This document shows, in pieces, positions 24,630 to 34,103 of a DNA stretch of 64,000 nt. A model generated the notes under the pieces. The model was not told where the DNA came from. It saw only the letters and a program-made list of their open reading frames with translations, and did no database searches. The position numbers were made by a program, and so were the translations under genes. Origin of the DNA: Pseudomonas laurentiana (GTDB lineage Bacteria > Pseudomonadota > Gammaproteobacteria > Pseudomonadales > Pseudomonadaceae); contig NZ_BMQU01000007.1 of NCBI RefSeq assembly GCF_014648275.1, positions 124,001 to 188,000 of the forward strand, in the 5' to 3' direction. Position 1 is the stretch's first letter. Every line of letters begins with the position of its first letter.

Positions 24630-27005
24630 ATGAAACGCAGCCTGAGCGTGCTCGCCGTCACCCTCGCAGCACTGGCCGCCGGTGGTTTCTGGTATGTGCA
24701 GAGCAAATTGCCGCAGCGTGAGGGCGAGGTCACCCTGCCCAACCTGCAAGCCCCCGTCAGCGTACGCTACGATGCCCGCGGCGTACCGCACATACAGGCG
24801 CGCAACGAGACTGACCTGTACCGCGCACTGGGCTACGTACACGCCCAGGACCGTCTGTTCCAGATGGAGATCATGCGTCGCCTGGCCAGAGGTGAACTGG
24901 CCGAGATTCTCGGCCCCAAACTGGTGCCGACCGACACCCTGTTCCGCAGCCTGCGCATCCGTGACCAGGCCGAGCTGATGGTGGCTCGCCAGGATAAGCA
25001 ATCGCCCGCCTGGATAGCCCTGCAAGCCTACCTGGACGGCGTGAACGCCTGGCAGGCCTCGCACCCTGAACCGGTGGAGTTCGACGTGCTAGGCATCACG
25101 CCACGCCCCTTCACGGCGCAAGACACCCTGAGCATCGCCGGCTACATGGCCTACAGCTTTGCCGCCGCCTTCAGAACCGAACCGGTGCTTACCTACATCC
25201 GCGACCAACTGGGCCCGGAGTACCTGAACATATTTGACCTGGATTGGCACCCCGAAGGCGCAGTACAGGCCGCGCCGAAATTAGCGGCCGCCGACTGGCA
25301 AAGCCTCAATCTGCTAGCCCAGCGCAGCCAGCAGGCACTGTTTGACGCAGGCATACCGCAATTTGAAGGCAGTAACGCCTGGGCGGTGGCCGGTAACCAC
25401 ACCCGTAGCGGTATGCCGCTGCTGGCAGGTGACCCGCATATCAGCTTTGCCGTGCCGGCCGTGTGGTATGAAGCCGAGCTGTCCGCACCCGGCTTCAATC
25501 TGTACGGCTACCATCAGGCACTGAATCCGTTCGCCTCGCTGGGACACAATCGTGAGTTCGGCTGGAGCTTGACCATGTTCCAGAACGACGATCTCGACTT
25601 GATCGCCGAGCAGGTCAACCCGGCAAAGCCTGATGAGGTTCGTATCAAGGGTCAGTGGCAGTCACTGAGGCGCAGCGAAGAGCAGATCCTGGTCAAGGGT
25701 GAAAAACCGGTTACCCTCACGCTCCGTAGCTCACCGCACGGTCCAATCGTCAACGACGTGCTGGGCAAGACCGCCAGCACAACGCCGATCGCCATGTGGT
25801 GGACGTTTCTCGATAGTGAGAACCCGATACTGGACGGTTTCTACGAAATCAACCGCGCCAACACCCGAGAAAAAATGCGCAGTGCGGCCGCGAAGATCCA
25901 CGCCCCTGGCCTGAACCTGGTCTGGGCCAATGCCCGCGGCGACATCGGCTGGTGGGCGGCCGCCCGGTTACCGATCCGTCCGGAGGGCGTCAACCCGACA
26001 TTCATCCTCGATGGCAGCAGCACACAAGCCGACAAACTCGGTTTCTATCCGTTCAGCGCCAACCCACAACAGGAAAACCCAGCCAGCGGTTACATCGTCT
26101 CGGCCAACGCCCAACCACAGTCACCGACCGGCATGCCCATTCCCGGCTATTACAACCTGGCCGACCGAGGCCAACAGTTGGCCCATCACCTCGCAACCGA
26201 TCAGGTCCAATGGGATATACACAATAGCCAGGCGCTGCAGTTAGGCACCACCACCGGCTATGGCCCGCGTACCCTCGCACCGCTGTTGTCGGTGCTGCGA
26301 GAGGTGGCCGAAGGCGAACAGGAAAAGGAGCTGGTCGAGCAACTGGCCGCCTGGCCTGGCGACTACCCACTGGACTCGATCAGCGCCACCGTGTTCAACC
26401 AGTTCCTCTATGAACTGAGCCGTGCGGCCCTGCACGATGAACTGGGCGATCCATGGTTTGACACCCTGATCTCGACCCGTGTGATTGATGCAGCCCTACC
26501 GCGCCTGGCAGCCGACCCAGACTCGCCGTGGTGGGAGCAACGAGGCAGCAATAAACATGGCAACCGCAAGGATGTCGTTGCCCAAGCCTGGCGCAACAGC
26601 CTGGCGCACCTGCGCAAAACCCTTGGCGAAGACCCGGCAAGCTGGCAGTGGGGCAAAGCGCATACCTTGACCCACGGTCACCCGCTGGGCCAGCAGAAAC
26701 CGCTGGACAGGCTGTTCAACGTCGGGCCTTTCAATGCCCCTGGCAGCCATGAGGTGCCGAACAACTTCTCGGCGAAGATCGGCCCGGCACCATGGCCGGT
26801 GACCTATGGCCCCTCGACACGTCGCCTGATCGACTTTGCCGATGCCGGACAGTCCCTGAGCATCAACCCGGTTGGGCAAAGTGGTGTGCTGTTCGATACC
26901 CACTACGCCGACCAGGCTCGAGACTACATGGACGGAAAATACCAGCGGGCGCAAATGGGGGTGATCCCGGCGAAGAGCATATTGCACCTGACACCCGAGC
27001 CCTGA
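24630..27005 (+). CDS. hacB: Penicillin/acyl-homoserine lactone acylase family (HacB-like)
   Basis: 791-residue Ntn hydrolase of the penicillin acylase family. An N-terminal hydrophobic segment exports it to the periplasm; the alpha part runs to about residue 247, and autocatalysis should occur before Ser248 in QFEGSNAWAVAGNHT. The beta part contains PLLAGDPHISFAVPAVWYEA and FGWSLTMFQNDDLDL. By position (near serA and rpiA) it corresponds to P. aeruginosa PA0305, reported as HacB, a long-chain acyl-homoserine lactone acylase. Whether this one degrades quorum signals or other amides cannot be told. No luxI/luxR gene is in the window. AGGAG precedes the start by 6 nt. Confidence 0.85.
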   Translation: MKRSLSVLAVTLAALAAGGFWYVQSKLPQREGEVTLPNLQAPVSVRYDARGVPHIQARNETDLYRALGYVHAQDRLFQMEIMRRLARGELAEILGPKLVPTDTLFRSLRIRDQAELMVARQDKQSPAWIALQAYLDGVNAWQASHPEPVEFDVLGITPRPFTAQDTLSIAGYMAYSFAAAFRTEPVLTYIRDQLGPEYLNIFDLDWHPEGAVQAAPKLAAADWQSLNLLAQRSQQALFDAGIPQFEGSNAWAVAGNHTRSGMPLLAGDPHISFAVPAVWYEAELSAPGFNLYGYHQALNPFASLGHNREFGWSLTMFQNDDLDLIAEQVNPAKPDEVRIKGQWQSLRRSEEQILVKGEKPVTLTLRSSPHGPIVNDVLGKTASTTPIAMWWTFLDSENPILDGFYEINRANTREKMRSAAAKIHAPGLNLVWANARGDIGWWAAARLPIRPEGVNPTFILDGSSTQADKLGFYPFSANPQQENPASGYIVSANAQPQSPTGMPIPGYYNLADRGQQLAHHLATDQVQWDIHNSQALQLGTTTGYGPRTLAPLLSVLREVAEGEQEKELVEQLAAWPGDYPLDSISATVFNQFLYELSRAALHDELGDPWFDTLISTRVIDAALPRLAADPDSPWWEQRGSNKHGNRKDVVAQAWRNSLAHLRKTLGEDPASWQWGKAHTLTHGHPLGQQKPLDRLFNVGPFNAPGSHEVPNNFSAKIGPAPWPVTYGPSTRRLIDFADAGQSLSINPVGQSGVLFDTHYADQARDYMDGKYQRAQMGVIPAKSILHLTPEP

Positions 27006-27050
27006 CAGCCCTGCGGCCAGCAAATCTGCCGAGGCCAGCCTTGCTGGCCT

Positions 27051-27698
27051 CTACACCTCGCGGGAATGACAGCGACGAAACCGTGCTTCCAGATTGCGAT
27101 CGGGCATGGCATGGCTACGCAGGGCGTTCAGGGTCTGCTCGACATAGTCGCGGGTGCTGCCATAACGTCCCTTGGCCTGGGCAAAGATCTGACTGAGCAA
27201 CGTATCCGGCAGATTGCCGGCGTAACACGGCAAGTGCCGCTCCAGGACAAAACCCAGCGCCTGCACCTTGCTGCCGTCATCCAACCGACAACTCAGCCAA
27301 TGCGGCCGATAGGCCGGATAGGGCATTTCACGCTGCCAGAGCGCCAGCAACGAATCGTGCAGATGCGCTTCCGGCAGACGATAGGCAAACCCGCTGCAGG
27401 AACCGCCACGGTCCAGGCCAAAGACCAGCCCGGGACACTCCGGCGTGCCACGGTGTTCATGGGACCATAGATAGAGGCCACGATGATAACCATGCACCCG
27501 CGCCCGACGACGCTCCTCGGCGGAGCACTCCGGGCGCCAGATCAACGAGCCGTAGGCAAACAGCCAGACCGGTCCCCCTTGATGCAAGGCCATGGTGCGA
27601 TGAACCGAGTGCAGAAGTTGCTCTTGAGTCAATTGCGACCCGAAATCAAGCAAGGGAGGATATGCCACATTCAGAGATGCAGTTTCAATTGCCGACAT
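27051..27698 (-). CDS. chaC: Glutathione-specific gamma-glutamylcyclotransferase ChaC
   Basis: 215-residue ChaC-like enzyme that would cleave glutathione to 5-oxoproline and Cys-Gly. The substrate-binding VWLFAYGSLIWRPE motif and GTPECPGLVFGLDRGGSC segment are typical, and the general acid Glu/acidic region around AYRLPEAHLHDSL aligns with the family. An ATG at 27698 is used; an in-frame GTG at 27740 would put the dyad operator inside the gene. It is convergent with the acylase gene, 46 bp apart. Confidence 0.85.
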   Translation of the reverse strand: MSAIETASLNVAYPPLLDFGSQLTQEQLLHSVHRTMALHQGGPVWLFAYGSLIWRPECSAEERRRARVHGYHRGLYLWSHEHRGTPECPGLVFGLDRGGSCSGFAYRLPEAHLHDSLLALWQREMPYPAYRPHWLSCRLDDGSKVQALGFVLERHLPCYAGNLPDTLLSQIFAQAKGRYGSTRDYVEQTLNALRSHAMPDRNLEARFRRCHSREV

Positions 27699-27718
27699 AG
27701 TCGTCGCCAGAATTCCCC

Positions 27719-27740
27719 GTGAGTTAGTTACATAACTCAC
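27719..27740. promoter_or_regulatory. Perfect inverted repeat upstream of chaC
   Basis: GTGAGTTA (27719-27726) and TAACTCAC (27733-27740) form 8-bp arms around a 6-nt centre, 20-40 bp before the chaC start. Symmetry and placement suit a TetR-like repressor operator. No regulator gene is adjacent. Confidence 0.5.
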
Positions 27741-27806
27741 TCTAAAACAAATACACAGTCCGTGCAGTTACCGTACGGCAGGTGGCCCAGGAAAAACAAG
27801 CCCATG

Positions 27807-27826
27807 AACGGCCTGAACAGGCCGTT
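27807..27826. repeat. Short perfect inverted repeat in the 273-bp chaC/reductase gap
   Basis: A 20-bp inverted repeat (AACGGCCTG and CAGGCCGTT, 2-nt centre) in the gap between chaC and the flavin reductase gene. It might be a small hairpin. The rest of that gap (27699-27971) holds the chaC dyad and another hairpin near 27942; I see no gene in it. Confidence 0.4.
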
Positions 27827-27941
27827 TCACGCGTGTTTCAGCAAGTAATGGCTGACACTTGCAAGTGCCGCGAAAGTTAATTTCAGCACCTGCAACAATG
27901 GCCACTCATAATGAAAATCAACCCTGACGGTTCGTTAGTTC

Positions 27942-27962
27942 GGCGCGCTGTTGCGGCGCGCC
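27942..27962 (-). terminator. Hairpin after the flavin reductase gene
   Basis: GGCGCGC (27942-27948) with GCGCGCC (27956-27962) lies 9 nt after the stop of the minus-strand reductase gene. GC-rich with a short loop but no U-tract. Confidence 0.4.
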
Positions 27963-27971
27963 TTAATCCTG

Positions 27972-28943
27972 TTAGCCATTTCGCGGGGCATAAGCGAAGA
28001 CATCGGCACGCATTTGATGCGCATCCATGCCTGCACTGACCAGGGCATCGAGCGTGGCATAGATCATGGCCGGCGAACCGCTGGCATAAACCTGCACCGA
28101 AGACAGCTCGGTAATGTCTTCACACACGGCTTCATGCAACAGGCCGCAGCGCCCTTCCCAGCCACACAGGTCACTGACCACCTTGTGCAGGTACAGGTTG
28201 GGTAGCTGCTGCCACTCATCCCAGTGCTCAAGTGAATAAAAGTCTTCCGGACGACGCACGCCCCAGTACAGGTGCACCGGGTACTTGAAACCTTGCGCGC
28301 GGCAATGCTCGATCAGGCTGTGCATCTGCGCCATGCCAGTGCCCGCAGCGATCAGCACCAGCGGGCCCTCCGGCAGCTCGGCCAGGTGTGTATCACCGAA
28401 CGGTAATTCGACACGGGCGATGCCTTGGCGCTGCAGTTGGTCAATCAGTGCGCGCGCACTGTTTTCACGGGCCAGCACGTGTAATTCCAGGTCACGCCCA
28501 CGATGCGGTGCCGAAGCGAGGGAAAAGGCCGATTTCTCGCCATTTTCCCGCTCGATCATCAGGTACTGCCCTGCATGATAGCGCGGGGGTTTTCCAGCCG
28601 GCGCACGCAGGCGCACCCGCCAGACGTCACCGCCAAGCGCAACGCACTCACTCACCTGGCAAGCCAGCTTGCGCACCGGCAGCTCGCCCAGCGCCAACAC
28701 ACCGTCCCAGAGCAAGGTGCAATCCTCAAGGGGTTCGGCAATACAGGTGAACAGTTCGCCGTGATCACGCACCTGACCTTCCTGGCGCACGCGACCGTCA
28801 ACCAGCAGCGCGGCGCAGACATGGCAGTTGCCATTGCGACAGCTCTGTGGGCAGTCGTAGCCGAGACGCTGCGCCGCTTCCAGAATCCGTTCTCCGGGCT
28901 TGATCGTCAATACCGCCCCGGAAGGCTGCAACGTTACCTGCAT
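27972..28943 (-). CDS. NAD(P)H-dependent flavin/iron-sulfur reductase (CDP-6-deoxyglucoseen reductase type)
   Basis: 323-residue flavoprotein reductase. An N-terminal 2Fe-2S ferredoxin domain (residues 1-90) carries CPQSCRNGNCHVCAALL. A FAD domain follows (RYHAGQYLMIE and SAFSLASAPHRG), then an NAD-binding domain (VLIAAGTGMAQMHSLIEHC and YASGSPAMIYATLDAL). It resembles AscD-like and Fre/LuxG-like reductases. The first codon overlaps the ubiD stop (ATGA), so it is translationally coupled to ubiD and could supply reduced flavin or another electron input; this role is inference. Confidence 0.88.
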   Translation of the reverse strand: MQVTLQPSGAVLTIKPGERILEAAQRLGYDCPQSCRNGNCHVCAALLVDGRVRQEGQVRDHGELFTCIAEPLEDCTLLWDGVLALGELPVRKLACQVSECVALGGDVWRVRLRAPAGKPPRYHAGQYLMIERENGEKSAFSLASAPHRGRDLELHVLARENSARALIDQLQRQGIARVELPFGDTHLAELPEGPLVLIAAGTGMAQMHSLIEHCRAQGFKYPVHLYWGVRRPEDFYSLEHWDEWQQLPNLYLHKVVSDLCGWEGRCGLLHEAVCEDITELSSVQVYASGSPAMIYATLDALVSAGMDAHQMRADVFAYAPRNG

Positions 28944-30409
28944 CAGTCTATTCCCAACTGGTTCCACAACTCATCGATTCGCCGTGTGACAGCCTCATCC
29001 TTGACGATGACGCGGCCCCACTCGCGGGTGGTCTCGCCTGGCCACTTATGGGTCGCGTCCAGGCCCATCTTCGAACCCAACCCGGAGATCGGCGAGGCGA
29101 AATCCAGATAATCGATTGGCGTGTTGTCGATCATCACCGTATCGCGCTTGGGGTCCATGCGCGTGGTGATGGCCCAGATCACGTCATTCCAGTCGCGGGC
29201 ATTGATGTCATCATCAGTGACGATAACGAATTTGGTGTACATGAACTGTCGCAAAAACGACCACACACCCAGCATCACCCGCTTGGCATGCCCCGGATAC
29301 TGCTTCTTCATGGTGACCACGGCCATGCGGTAGGAACAGCCTTCCGGCGGCAGGTAGAAGTCGGTGATCTCTGGAAACTGCTTTTGCAGGATTGGTACGA
29401 AGACTTCGTTGAGCGCCACCCCGAGAATCGCAGGCTCATCCGGCGGCCGCCCGGTGTAAGTGCTGTGGTAGATCGGCTTGGTCCGGTGGGTAATTCGCTC
29501 GACGGTGAACACCGGGAAGCTGTCCACCTCGTTGTAATAGCCCGTATGGTCGCCATAGGGGCCTTCCGGCGCCATTTCGCCGGGATGAATCACCCCCTCC
29601 AGGATGATCTCGGCACTCGCAGGTACCTGCAGGTCGCTGCCACGGCACTTGACCAGTTCGGTGCGGTTGCCCCGCAACAGGCCGGCAAAGGCGTATTCGG
29701 AGAGGGTATCAGGCACAGGGGTCACGGCGCCCAGGATGGTTGCCGGGTCAGCCCCCAGGGCCACTGCCACCGGGAATGGTTTACCCGGGTTCTTCTCGCA
29801 CCACTCACGGTAGTCGAGCGCGCCACCACGGTGGCTCAACCAGCGCATGATGACCTTGTTGCGGCCAATCACCTGCTGACGATAGATACCGAGGTTCTGG
29901 CGATCCTTGTTAGGGCCGCGGGTAACCGTCAAGCCCCAGGTAATCAGCGGCGCGACGTCTCCCGGCCAGCACGTCTGTACCGGCAGCATGCCCAGGTCGA
30001 CATCGTCACCCTCAATGACCACCTCTTGGCAGACGGCGTCCTTGACGACTTTCGGCGCCATCGACACGACCTTCTTGAAGATCGGCAGTTTCGACCAGGC
30101 GTCCTTCAATCCTTTCGGCGGTTCTGGCTCCTTGAGGAAAGCCAGCAACTTGCCGATTTCGCGCAGCTCGCTAACTGACTCGGCACCCATGCCCATGGCC
30201 ACGCGTTCAGGTGTACCGAACAGGTTGCCGAGCACCGGAATGTCATGCCCGGTAGGACGCTCGAAGAGCAGTGCCGGACCTTTGGCACGCAGGGTGCGGT
30301 CACAGACTTCGGTCATTTCCAGGACAGGAGAAATCGGAACCTGGATGCGCTTGAGTTCGCCGCGCTGTTCCAGACCACGGATAAAGTCGCGCAAATCGCG
30401 ATACTGCAT
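28943..30409 (-). CDS. ubiD: 4-hydroxy-3-polyprenylbenzoate decarboxylase
   Basis: 488-residue UbiD, which uses prenylated FMN to decarboxylate 3-polyprenyl-4-hydroxybenzoate in ubiquinone synthesis. Motifs include [20 protein letters not shown] at the start, [20 protein letters not shown], and the metal/cofactor region [18 protein letters not shown] with Glu and Arg of the family, and later [16 protein letters not shown]. Length matches E. coli UbiD (497). The ATG at 30409 follows a short upstream region and gives the expected N-terminus. Coupled to the reductase gene. Confidence 0.95.
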   Translation of the reverse strand: MQYRDLRDFIRGLEQRGELKRIQVPISPVLEMTEVCDRTLRAKGPALLFERPTGHDIPVLGNLFGTPERVAMGMGAESVSELREIGKLLAFLKEPEPPKGLKDAWSKLPIFKKVVSMAPKVVKDAVCQEVVIEGDDVDLGMLPVQTCWPGDVAPLITWGLTVTRGPNKDRQNLGIYRQQVIGRNKVIMRWLSHRGGALDYREWCEKNPGKPFPVAVALGADPATILGAVTPVPDTLSEYAFAGLLRGNRTELVKCRGSDLQVPASAEIILEGVIHPGEMAPEGPYGDHTGYYNEVDSFPVFTVERITHRTKPIYHSTYTGRPPDEPAILGVALNEVFVPILQKQFPEITDFYLPPEGCSYRMAVVTMKKQYPGHAKRVMLGVWSFLRQFMYTKFVIVTDDDINARDWNDVIWAITTRMDPKRDTVMIDNTPIDYLDFASPISGLGSKMGLDATHKWPGETTREWGRVIVKDEAVTRRIDELWNQLGID

Positions 30410-30495
30410 GCGTAAGCCTCGTGTTGGCCGTACCGGACGGGGTGGCAAAGTGTAGCCTCATACCCGGTCAGCCAGAATAGCCAATGTGCAGATAG

Positions 30496-30521
30496 CAAAA
30501 AGCCGGGTTTCCCCGGCTCTT
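30496..30521 (-). terminator. Terminator after rho
   Basis: Minus-strand hairpin of 7 bp (30501-30507 with 30512-30518) followed by five Ts on that strand, 16 nt after the rho stop. Classical Rho-independent terminator. Confidence 0.88.
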
Positions 30522-30536
30522 GCGACCTGCTCGATT

Positions 30537-31796
30537 TTACTTGCGTTTCATCGAGAGGAAGAACTCGTCGTTGGTCTTGGTCTGCTTGAGCTTGTCGATC
30601 AAGAACTCAATGGCCGCGACTTCGTCCATCGGGTGCAGCAGCTTGCGCAGGATCCACATACGCTGCAGTTCGTCGTCGGCAGTCAGCAGCTCTTCGCGGC
30701 GAGTACCGGAACGGTTGATGTTGATGGCCGGGAAGACGCGTTTTTCGGCGATCTTGCGGTCCAGAGGCAGTTCCATGTTACCGGTGCCCTTGAACTCTTC
30801 GTAGATCACTTCATCCATCTTCGAACCGGTTTCAACCAGCGCGGTAGCGATGATGGTCAGCGAACCGCCTTCCTCGATGTTACGCGCAGCACCGAAGAAA
30901 CGCTTTGGCTTCTCCAGGGCGTGGGCATCGACACCACCGGTCAGAACCTTGCCGGAGCTCGGAATGACGGTGTTGTAGGCACGGGCCAGACGGGTGATGG
31001 AGTCGAGCAGGATGACTACATCCTTCTTGTGCTCAACCAGGCGCTTGGCCTTCTCGATCACCATTTCAGCCACTTGCACGTGGCGGGTTGGCGGCTCGTC
31101 GAAGGTCGAGGCAACCACTTCGCCGCGCACAGTGCGCTGCATCTCGGTCACTTCTTCCGGGCGCTCGTCGATCAGCAGGACGATCAGGTGGCACTCGGGG
31201 TTGTTACGGGTAATGTTGGCCGCGATGTTCTGCAACATGATGGTCTTGCCCGCTTTCGGCGGAGCGACGATCAGGCCGCGCTGACCTTTACCGATTGGCG
31301 CGCAAAGGTCGATGACCCGGCCAGTAAGGTCTTCGGTGGAACCGTTACCGGCTTCCATCTTCAGGCGCACGTTCGGGAACAACGGCGTCAGGTTTTCAAA
31401 CAGGATCTTGTTCTTCGCGTTTTCTGGACGGTCGAAGTTGATGGTGTCGACTTTCAACAGTGCGAAGTAACGCTCGCCTTCTTTCGGTGGACGGATCTTG
31501 CCAACGATGGTGTCGCCGGTCCGCAGGTTGAAACGGCGGATCTGGCTAGGCGAGACATAGATATCGTCGGGGCCGGCCAGGTAAGAGGCGTCCGCCGAAC
31601 GCAGGAAACCGAAACCGTCCTGGAGGATCTCCAGCACGCCATCACCGGAGATTTCCTCGCCGCTTTTCGCATGCTTTTTCAACAGGGAGAAAATCACATC
31701 TTGCTTGCGCGAACGGGCCATATTTTCTATGCCCATCTGTTCGGCCATTTCGAGCAGATCGGTAATCGGCTTTTGCTTGAGTTCAGTCAGGTTCAT
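30537..31796 (-). CDS. rho: Transcription termination factor Rho
   Basis: 419-residue RNA-dependent ATPase that ends transcription. The N-terminal Rho-N domain begins [20 protein letters not shown], then the cold-shock-like RNA domain with [20 protein letters not shown], the Walker [12 protein letters not shown], the Walker [17 protein letters not shown] and the R-loop/Q-loop area. The length equals E. coli Rho. About 230 bp lie upstream before trxA, much of it likely a leader; rho mRNA is autoregulated in E. coli. Followed by a strong terminator. Confidence 0.97.
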   Translation of the reverse strand: MNLTELKQKPITDLLEMAEQMGIENMARSRKQDVIFSLLKKHAKSGEEISGDGVLEILQDGFGFLRSADASYLAGPDDIYVSPSQIRRFNLRTGDTIVGKIRPPKEGERYFALLKVDTINFDRPENAKNKILFENLTPLFPNVRLKMEAGNGSTEDLTGRVIDLCAPIGKGQRGLIVAPPKAGKTIMLQNIAANITRNNPECHLIVLLIDERPEEVTEMQRTVRGEVVASTFDEPPTRHVQVAEMVIEKAKRLVEHKKDVVILLDSITRLARAYNTVIPSSGKVLTGGVDAHALEKPKRFFGAARNIEEGGSLTIIATALVETGSKMDEVIYEEFKGTGNMELPLDRKIAEKRVFPAININRSGTRREELLTADDELQRMWILRKLLHPMDEVAAIEFLIDKLKQTKTNDEFFLSMKRK

Positions 31797-31993
31797 AAGG
31801 GGAGTGACGTAATCATGTAAGAAGGGAGAATTAAGCTTCTGGCTTAATGAAGCCGCGCCGCAAAGAAGGCGACAGGATCGCGTACTGATTCGAATTGGGG
31901 ATGCGTCGGCGACGGCGTGCAGAGGGCACCGAAGAAACAGTGCGAGGCCGAATGTACCACCTGCATTTTCTGGCGTCTAGTCACCAGACAAAG

Positions 31994-32022
31994 AAAAGCC
32001 CCGACAAATGCGGGGCTTTTTT
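31994..32022. terminator. Bidirectional terminator after trxA
   Basis: AAAAGCCCCG (31994-32003) pairs with CGGGGCTTTT (32011-32020), 7-nt loop, with A- and T-tracts on both sides. It ends trxA (minus strand). The remaining bases to 31797 are the upstream region of rho with no gene seen. Confidence 0.88.
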
Positions 32023-32025
32023 GAC

Positions 32026-32355
32026 TCAGATATTGGCGTCCAGGAAAGCCGCCAGCTGAGATTTCGACAGTGCGCCGACCTTGGTGGCCTCGACGTTACC
32101 GTTCTTGAACAGCATCAGGGTAGGAATACCACGTACGCCGTGCTTGGCTGGTGTTTCCTGGTTTTCGTCGATGTTCAGCTTGGCGACGGTCAGTTTGCCC
32201 TGATAAGTGGCGGCGATGTCGTCCAGCACTGGAGCGATCATTTTGCAAGGGCCGCACCATTCAGCCCAGTAGTCCACCAACACTGGGCCTTCAGCTTTCA
32301 GCACTTCCTGCTCGAAGCTGGCGTCAGTGACGTGTTTGATAAGATCGCTGCTCAT
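32026..32355 (-). CDS. trxA: Thioredoxin 1
   Basis: 109-residue thioredoxin, a cytosolic dithiol reductant. Active-site Cys34 and Cys37 occur in [19 protein letters not shown]; the cis-proline loop is [17 protein letters not shown] at 32355 gives [14 protein letters not shown], the usual Pseudomonas start. It lies between ppx (divergent) and rho, the order conserved in Pseudomonas and related to E. coli trxA-rho. Confidence 0.97.
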   Translation of the reverse strand: MSSDLIKHVTDASFEQEVLKAEGPVLVDYWAEWCGPCKMIAPVLDDIAATYQGKLTVAKLNIDENQETPAKHGVRGIPTLMLFKNGNVEATKVGALSKSQLAAFLDANI

Positions 32356-32472
32356 GGAAGTCTCCAAGGTCGTAAGCTAAAAAACGTCGCCCATCATAGC
32401 CGTCCAAATGGCGGACAGGAAGTCGCGGGCGATTGAGTGTAACTATAGTTGTGGATGACTTTGCATATCGAT

Positions 32473-32490
32473 CTGTCACAACAACGTCAC
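32473..32490 (+). promoter_or_regulatory. Candidate PHO box upstream of ppx
   Basis: CTGTCAC (32473-32479), a 4-nt gap and ACGTCAC (32484-32490) match the PhoB direct-repeat layout (7-4-7), the first repeat well and the second at 5 of 7 positions. It lies 100 bp before the ppx start. Whether PhoB binds is untested; the spacing to a -10 is not clear. Confidence 0.4.
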
Positions 32491-32590
32491 ATTCCTTTGT
32501 GCAACCTGCGCCATATCAAGCCTTCCTACACTGCGCGTTGGCGTCAGCGATGGATCATGTCAGGATTGGCGGGTTAAAGACCGAGAACCC

Positions 32591-34099
32591 ATGATCATGC
32601 CGCAAACCACAGCCAAGAACCTGTCCTTGATCGCTGCTATCGACCTGGGCTCCAACAGTTTTCATATGGTCGTAGCCAAGGCCATCCACAGCGAGATCCG
32701 CATTCTTGAGCGGCTCGGTGAAAAGGTTCAGCTGGCCGCCGGCATCAATGAAGAACGCCAGCTCAGCGAAGAATCCATGCAGCGCGGGCTCGATTGCCTC
32801 AAGCGCTTTGCCCAACTGATCAACGGCATGCCTGATGGCGCCGTGCGCATCGTTGGCACCAACGCCCTGCGCGAAGCCCGCAACCGTGGCGAGTTCATCC
32901 GCCGCGCCGAGGCCATTCTCGGGCACCCGGTCGAGGTCATATCCGGCCGCGAAGAAGCCCGCCTGATCTACCTGGGTGTCTCCCACACCCTGGCCGACAC
33001 ACCGGGCAAGCGCCTGGTCGCCGACATCGGCGGCGGCAGCACCGAGTTCATCATTGGCCAGCGTTTCGAGCCACTGCTGCGCGAAAGCCTGCAGATGGGC
33101 TGCGTCAGCTTCACGCAACGCTACTTCCGCGACGGCAAGATCACTCCGGCCCGCTATGCCCAGGCCTACACGGCGGCACGGCTGGAACTGATGAGCATCG
33201 AGAATGCGCTGCATCGCCTCACCTGGGATGAAGCCATTGGCTCCTCCGGCACCATCCGCGCCATTGGCCTGGCCATCAAATCAGGCGGACAAGGCACGGG
33301 CGAGGTCAACGCTGAAGGCTTGGCGTGGCTCAAGCGCAAACTGTTCAAGCTCGGCGATGTCGAGAAAATCGACTTTGAAGGGATCAAGCCAGACCGCCGG
33401 ACCATTTTCCCGGCGGGCCTTGCCATCCTCGAAGCCATTTTCGATGCCCTGGAACTGCAGCGCATGGACCACTGCGACGGCGCGCTGCGCGAGGGCGTGC
33501 TGTACGACCTGCTGGGTCGCCATCACCACGAAGACGTGCGTGAACGCACGCTCGGCTCGCTGATGGAGCGCTACCACGTCGACCAGGGGCAGGCCGCGCG
33601 CGTCGAGCGCAAGGCCCTGCATGCCTTCGATCAGGTCGCTGCAGCCTGGGACCTGGAGGACGGCATCTGGCGTGAATTGCTGGGCTGGGCTGCCAAGGTA
33701 CATGAGGTGGGCCTGGATATCGCCCACTACCACTACCACAAGCACGGCGCCTACCTGATCGAACACTCCGACCTGGCCGGGTTCTCCCGCGAAGACCAGC
33801 AAATGCTGGCGCTGCTGGTACGCGGCCACCGACGCAATATTCCCAAGGACAAGTTTGCCGAGTTCGGCGACGACGGGGTCAAACTGATCCGCCTGTGCGT
33901 CCTGCTGCGCTTTGCCATCCTGTTCCACCACATCCGTGGTACCCAACAGATGCCACAAGTCACCCTGCACGCCGCTGGCGACAGCCTCGACGTGGAATTC
34001 CCACAGGGCTGGCTGGAGCAGAACCAGCTGACCCAGGCCGACTTCGCCCTTGAGGCGGAGTGGCTGGCCCGGGTCGGCTTCGTCCTCAGCGTACGCTGA
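32591..34099 (+). CDS. ppx: Exopolyphosphatase
   Basis: 502-residue ASKHA-fold enzyme that hydrolyses inorganic polyphosphate, or the pppGpp phosphohydrolase side activity of the Ppx/GppA family. Phosphate-binding loops are visible in [18 protein letters not shown] and [17 protein letters not shown], with the catalytic Glu in the [12 protein letters not shown] region. The C-terminal half is a helical HD-like domain ([19 protein letters not shown]). Two ATGs (32591, 32597) are available. It is convergent with ppk and the last codons lie in a palindrome shared with that gene. Confidence 0.95.
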   Translation: MIMPQTTAKNLSLIAAIDLGSNSFHMVVAKAIHSEIRILERLGEKVQLAAGINEERQLSEESMQRGLDCLKRFAQLINGMPDGAVRIVGTNALREARNRGEFIRRAEAILGHPVEVISGREEARLIYLGVSHTLADTPGKRLVADIGGGSTEFIIGQRFEPLLRESLQMGCVSFTQRYFRDGKITPARYAQAYTAARLELMSIENALHRLTWDEAIGSSGTIRAIGLAIKSGGQGTGEVNAEGLAWLKRKLFKLGDVEKIDFEGIKPDRRTIFPAGLAILEAIFDALELQRMDHCDGALREGVLYDLLGRHHHEDVRERTLGSLMERYHVDQGQAARVERKALHAFDQVAAAWDLEDGIWRELLGWAAKVHEVGLDIAHYHYHKHGAYLIEHSDLAGFSREDQQMLALLVRGHRRNIPKDKFAEFGDDGVKLIRLCVLLRFAILFHHIRGTQQMPQVTLHAAGDSLDVEFPQGWLEQNQLTQADFALEAEWLARVGFVLSVR

Positions 34100-34103
34100 G
34101 GAC
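34082..34103. terminator. 22-bp perfect palindrome at the ppx/ppk junction
   Basis: Arms 34082-34092 and 34093-34103 are exactly complementary with no loop bases. The stop codons of both convergent genes lie inside it, and each strand encodes VLSVR and stop. It may be a bidirectional hairpin, but a loop must be opened within the stem. Confidence 0.5.
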
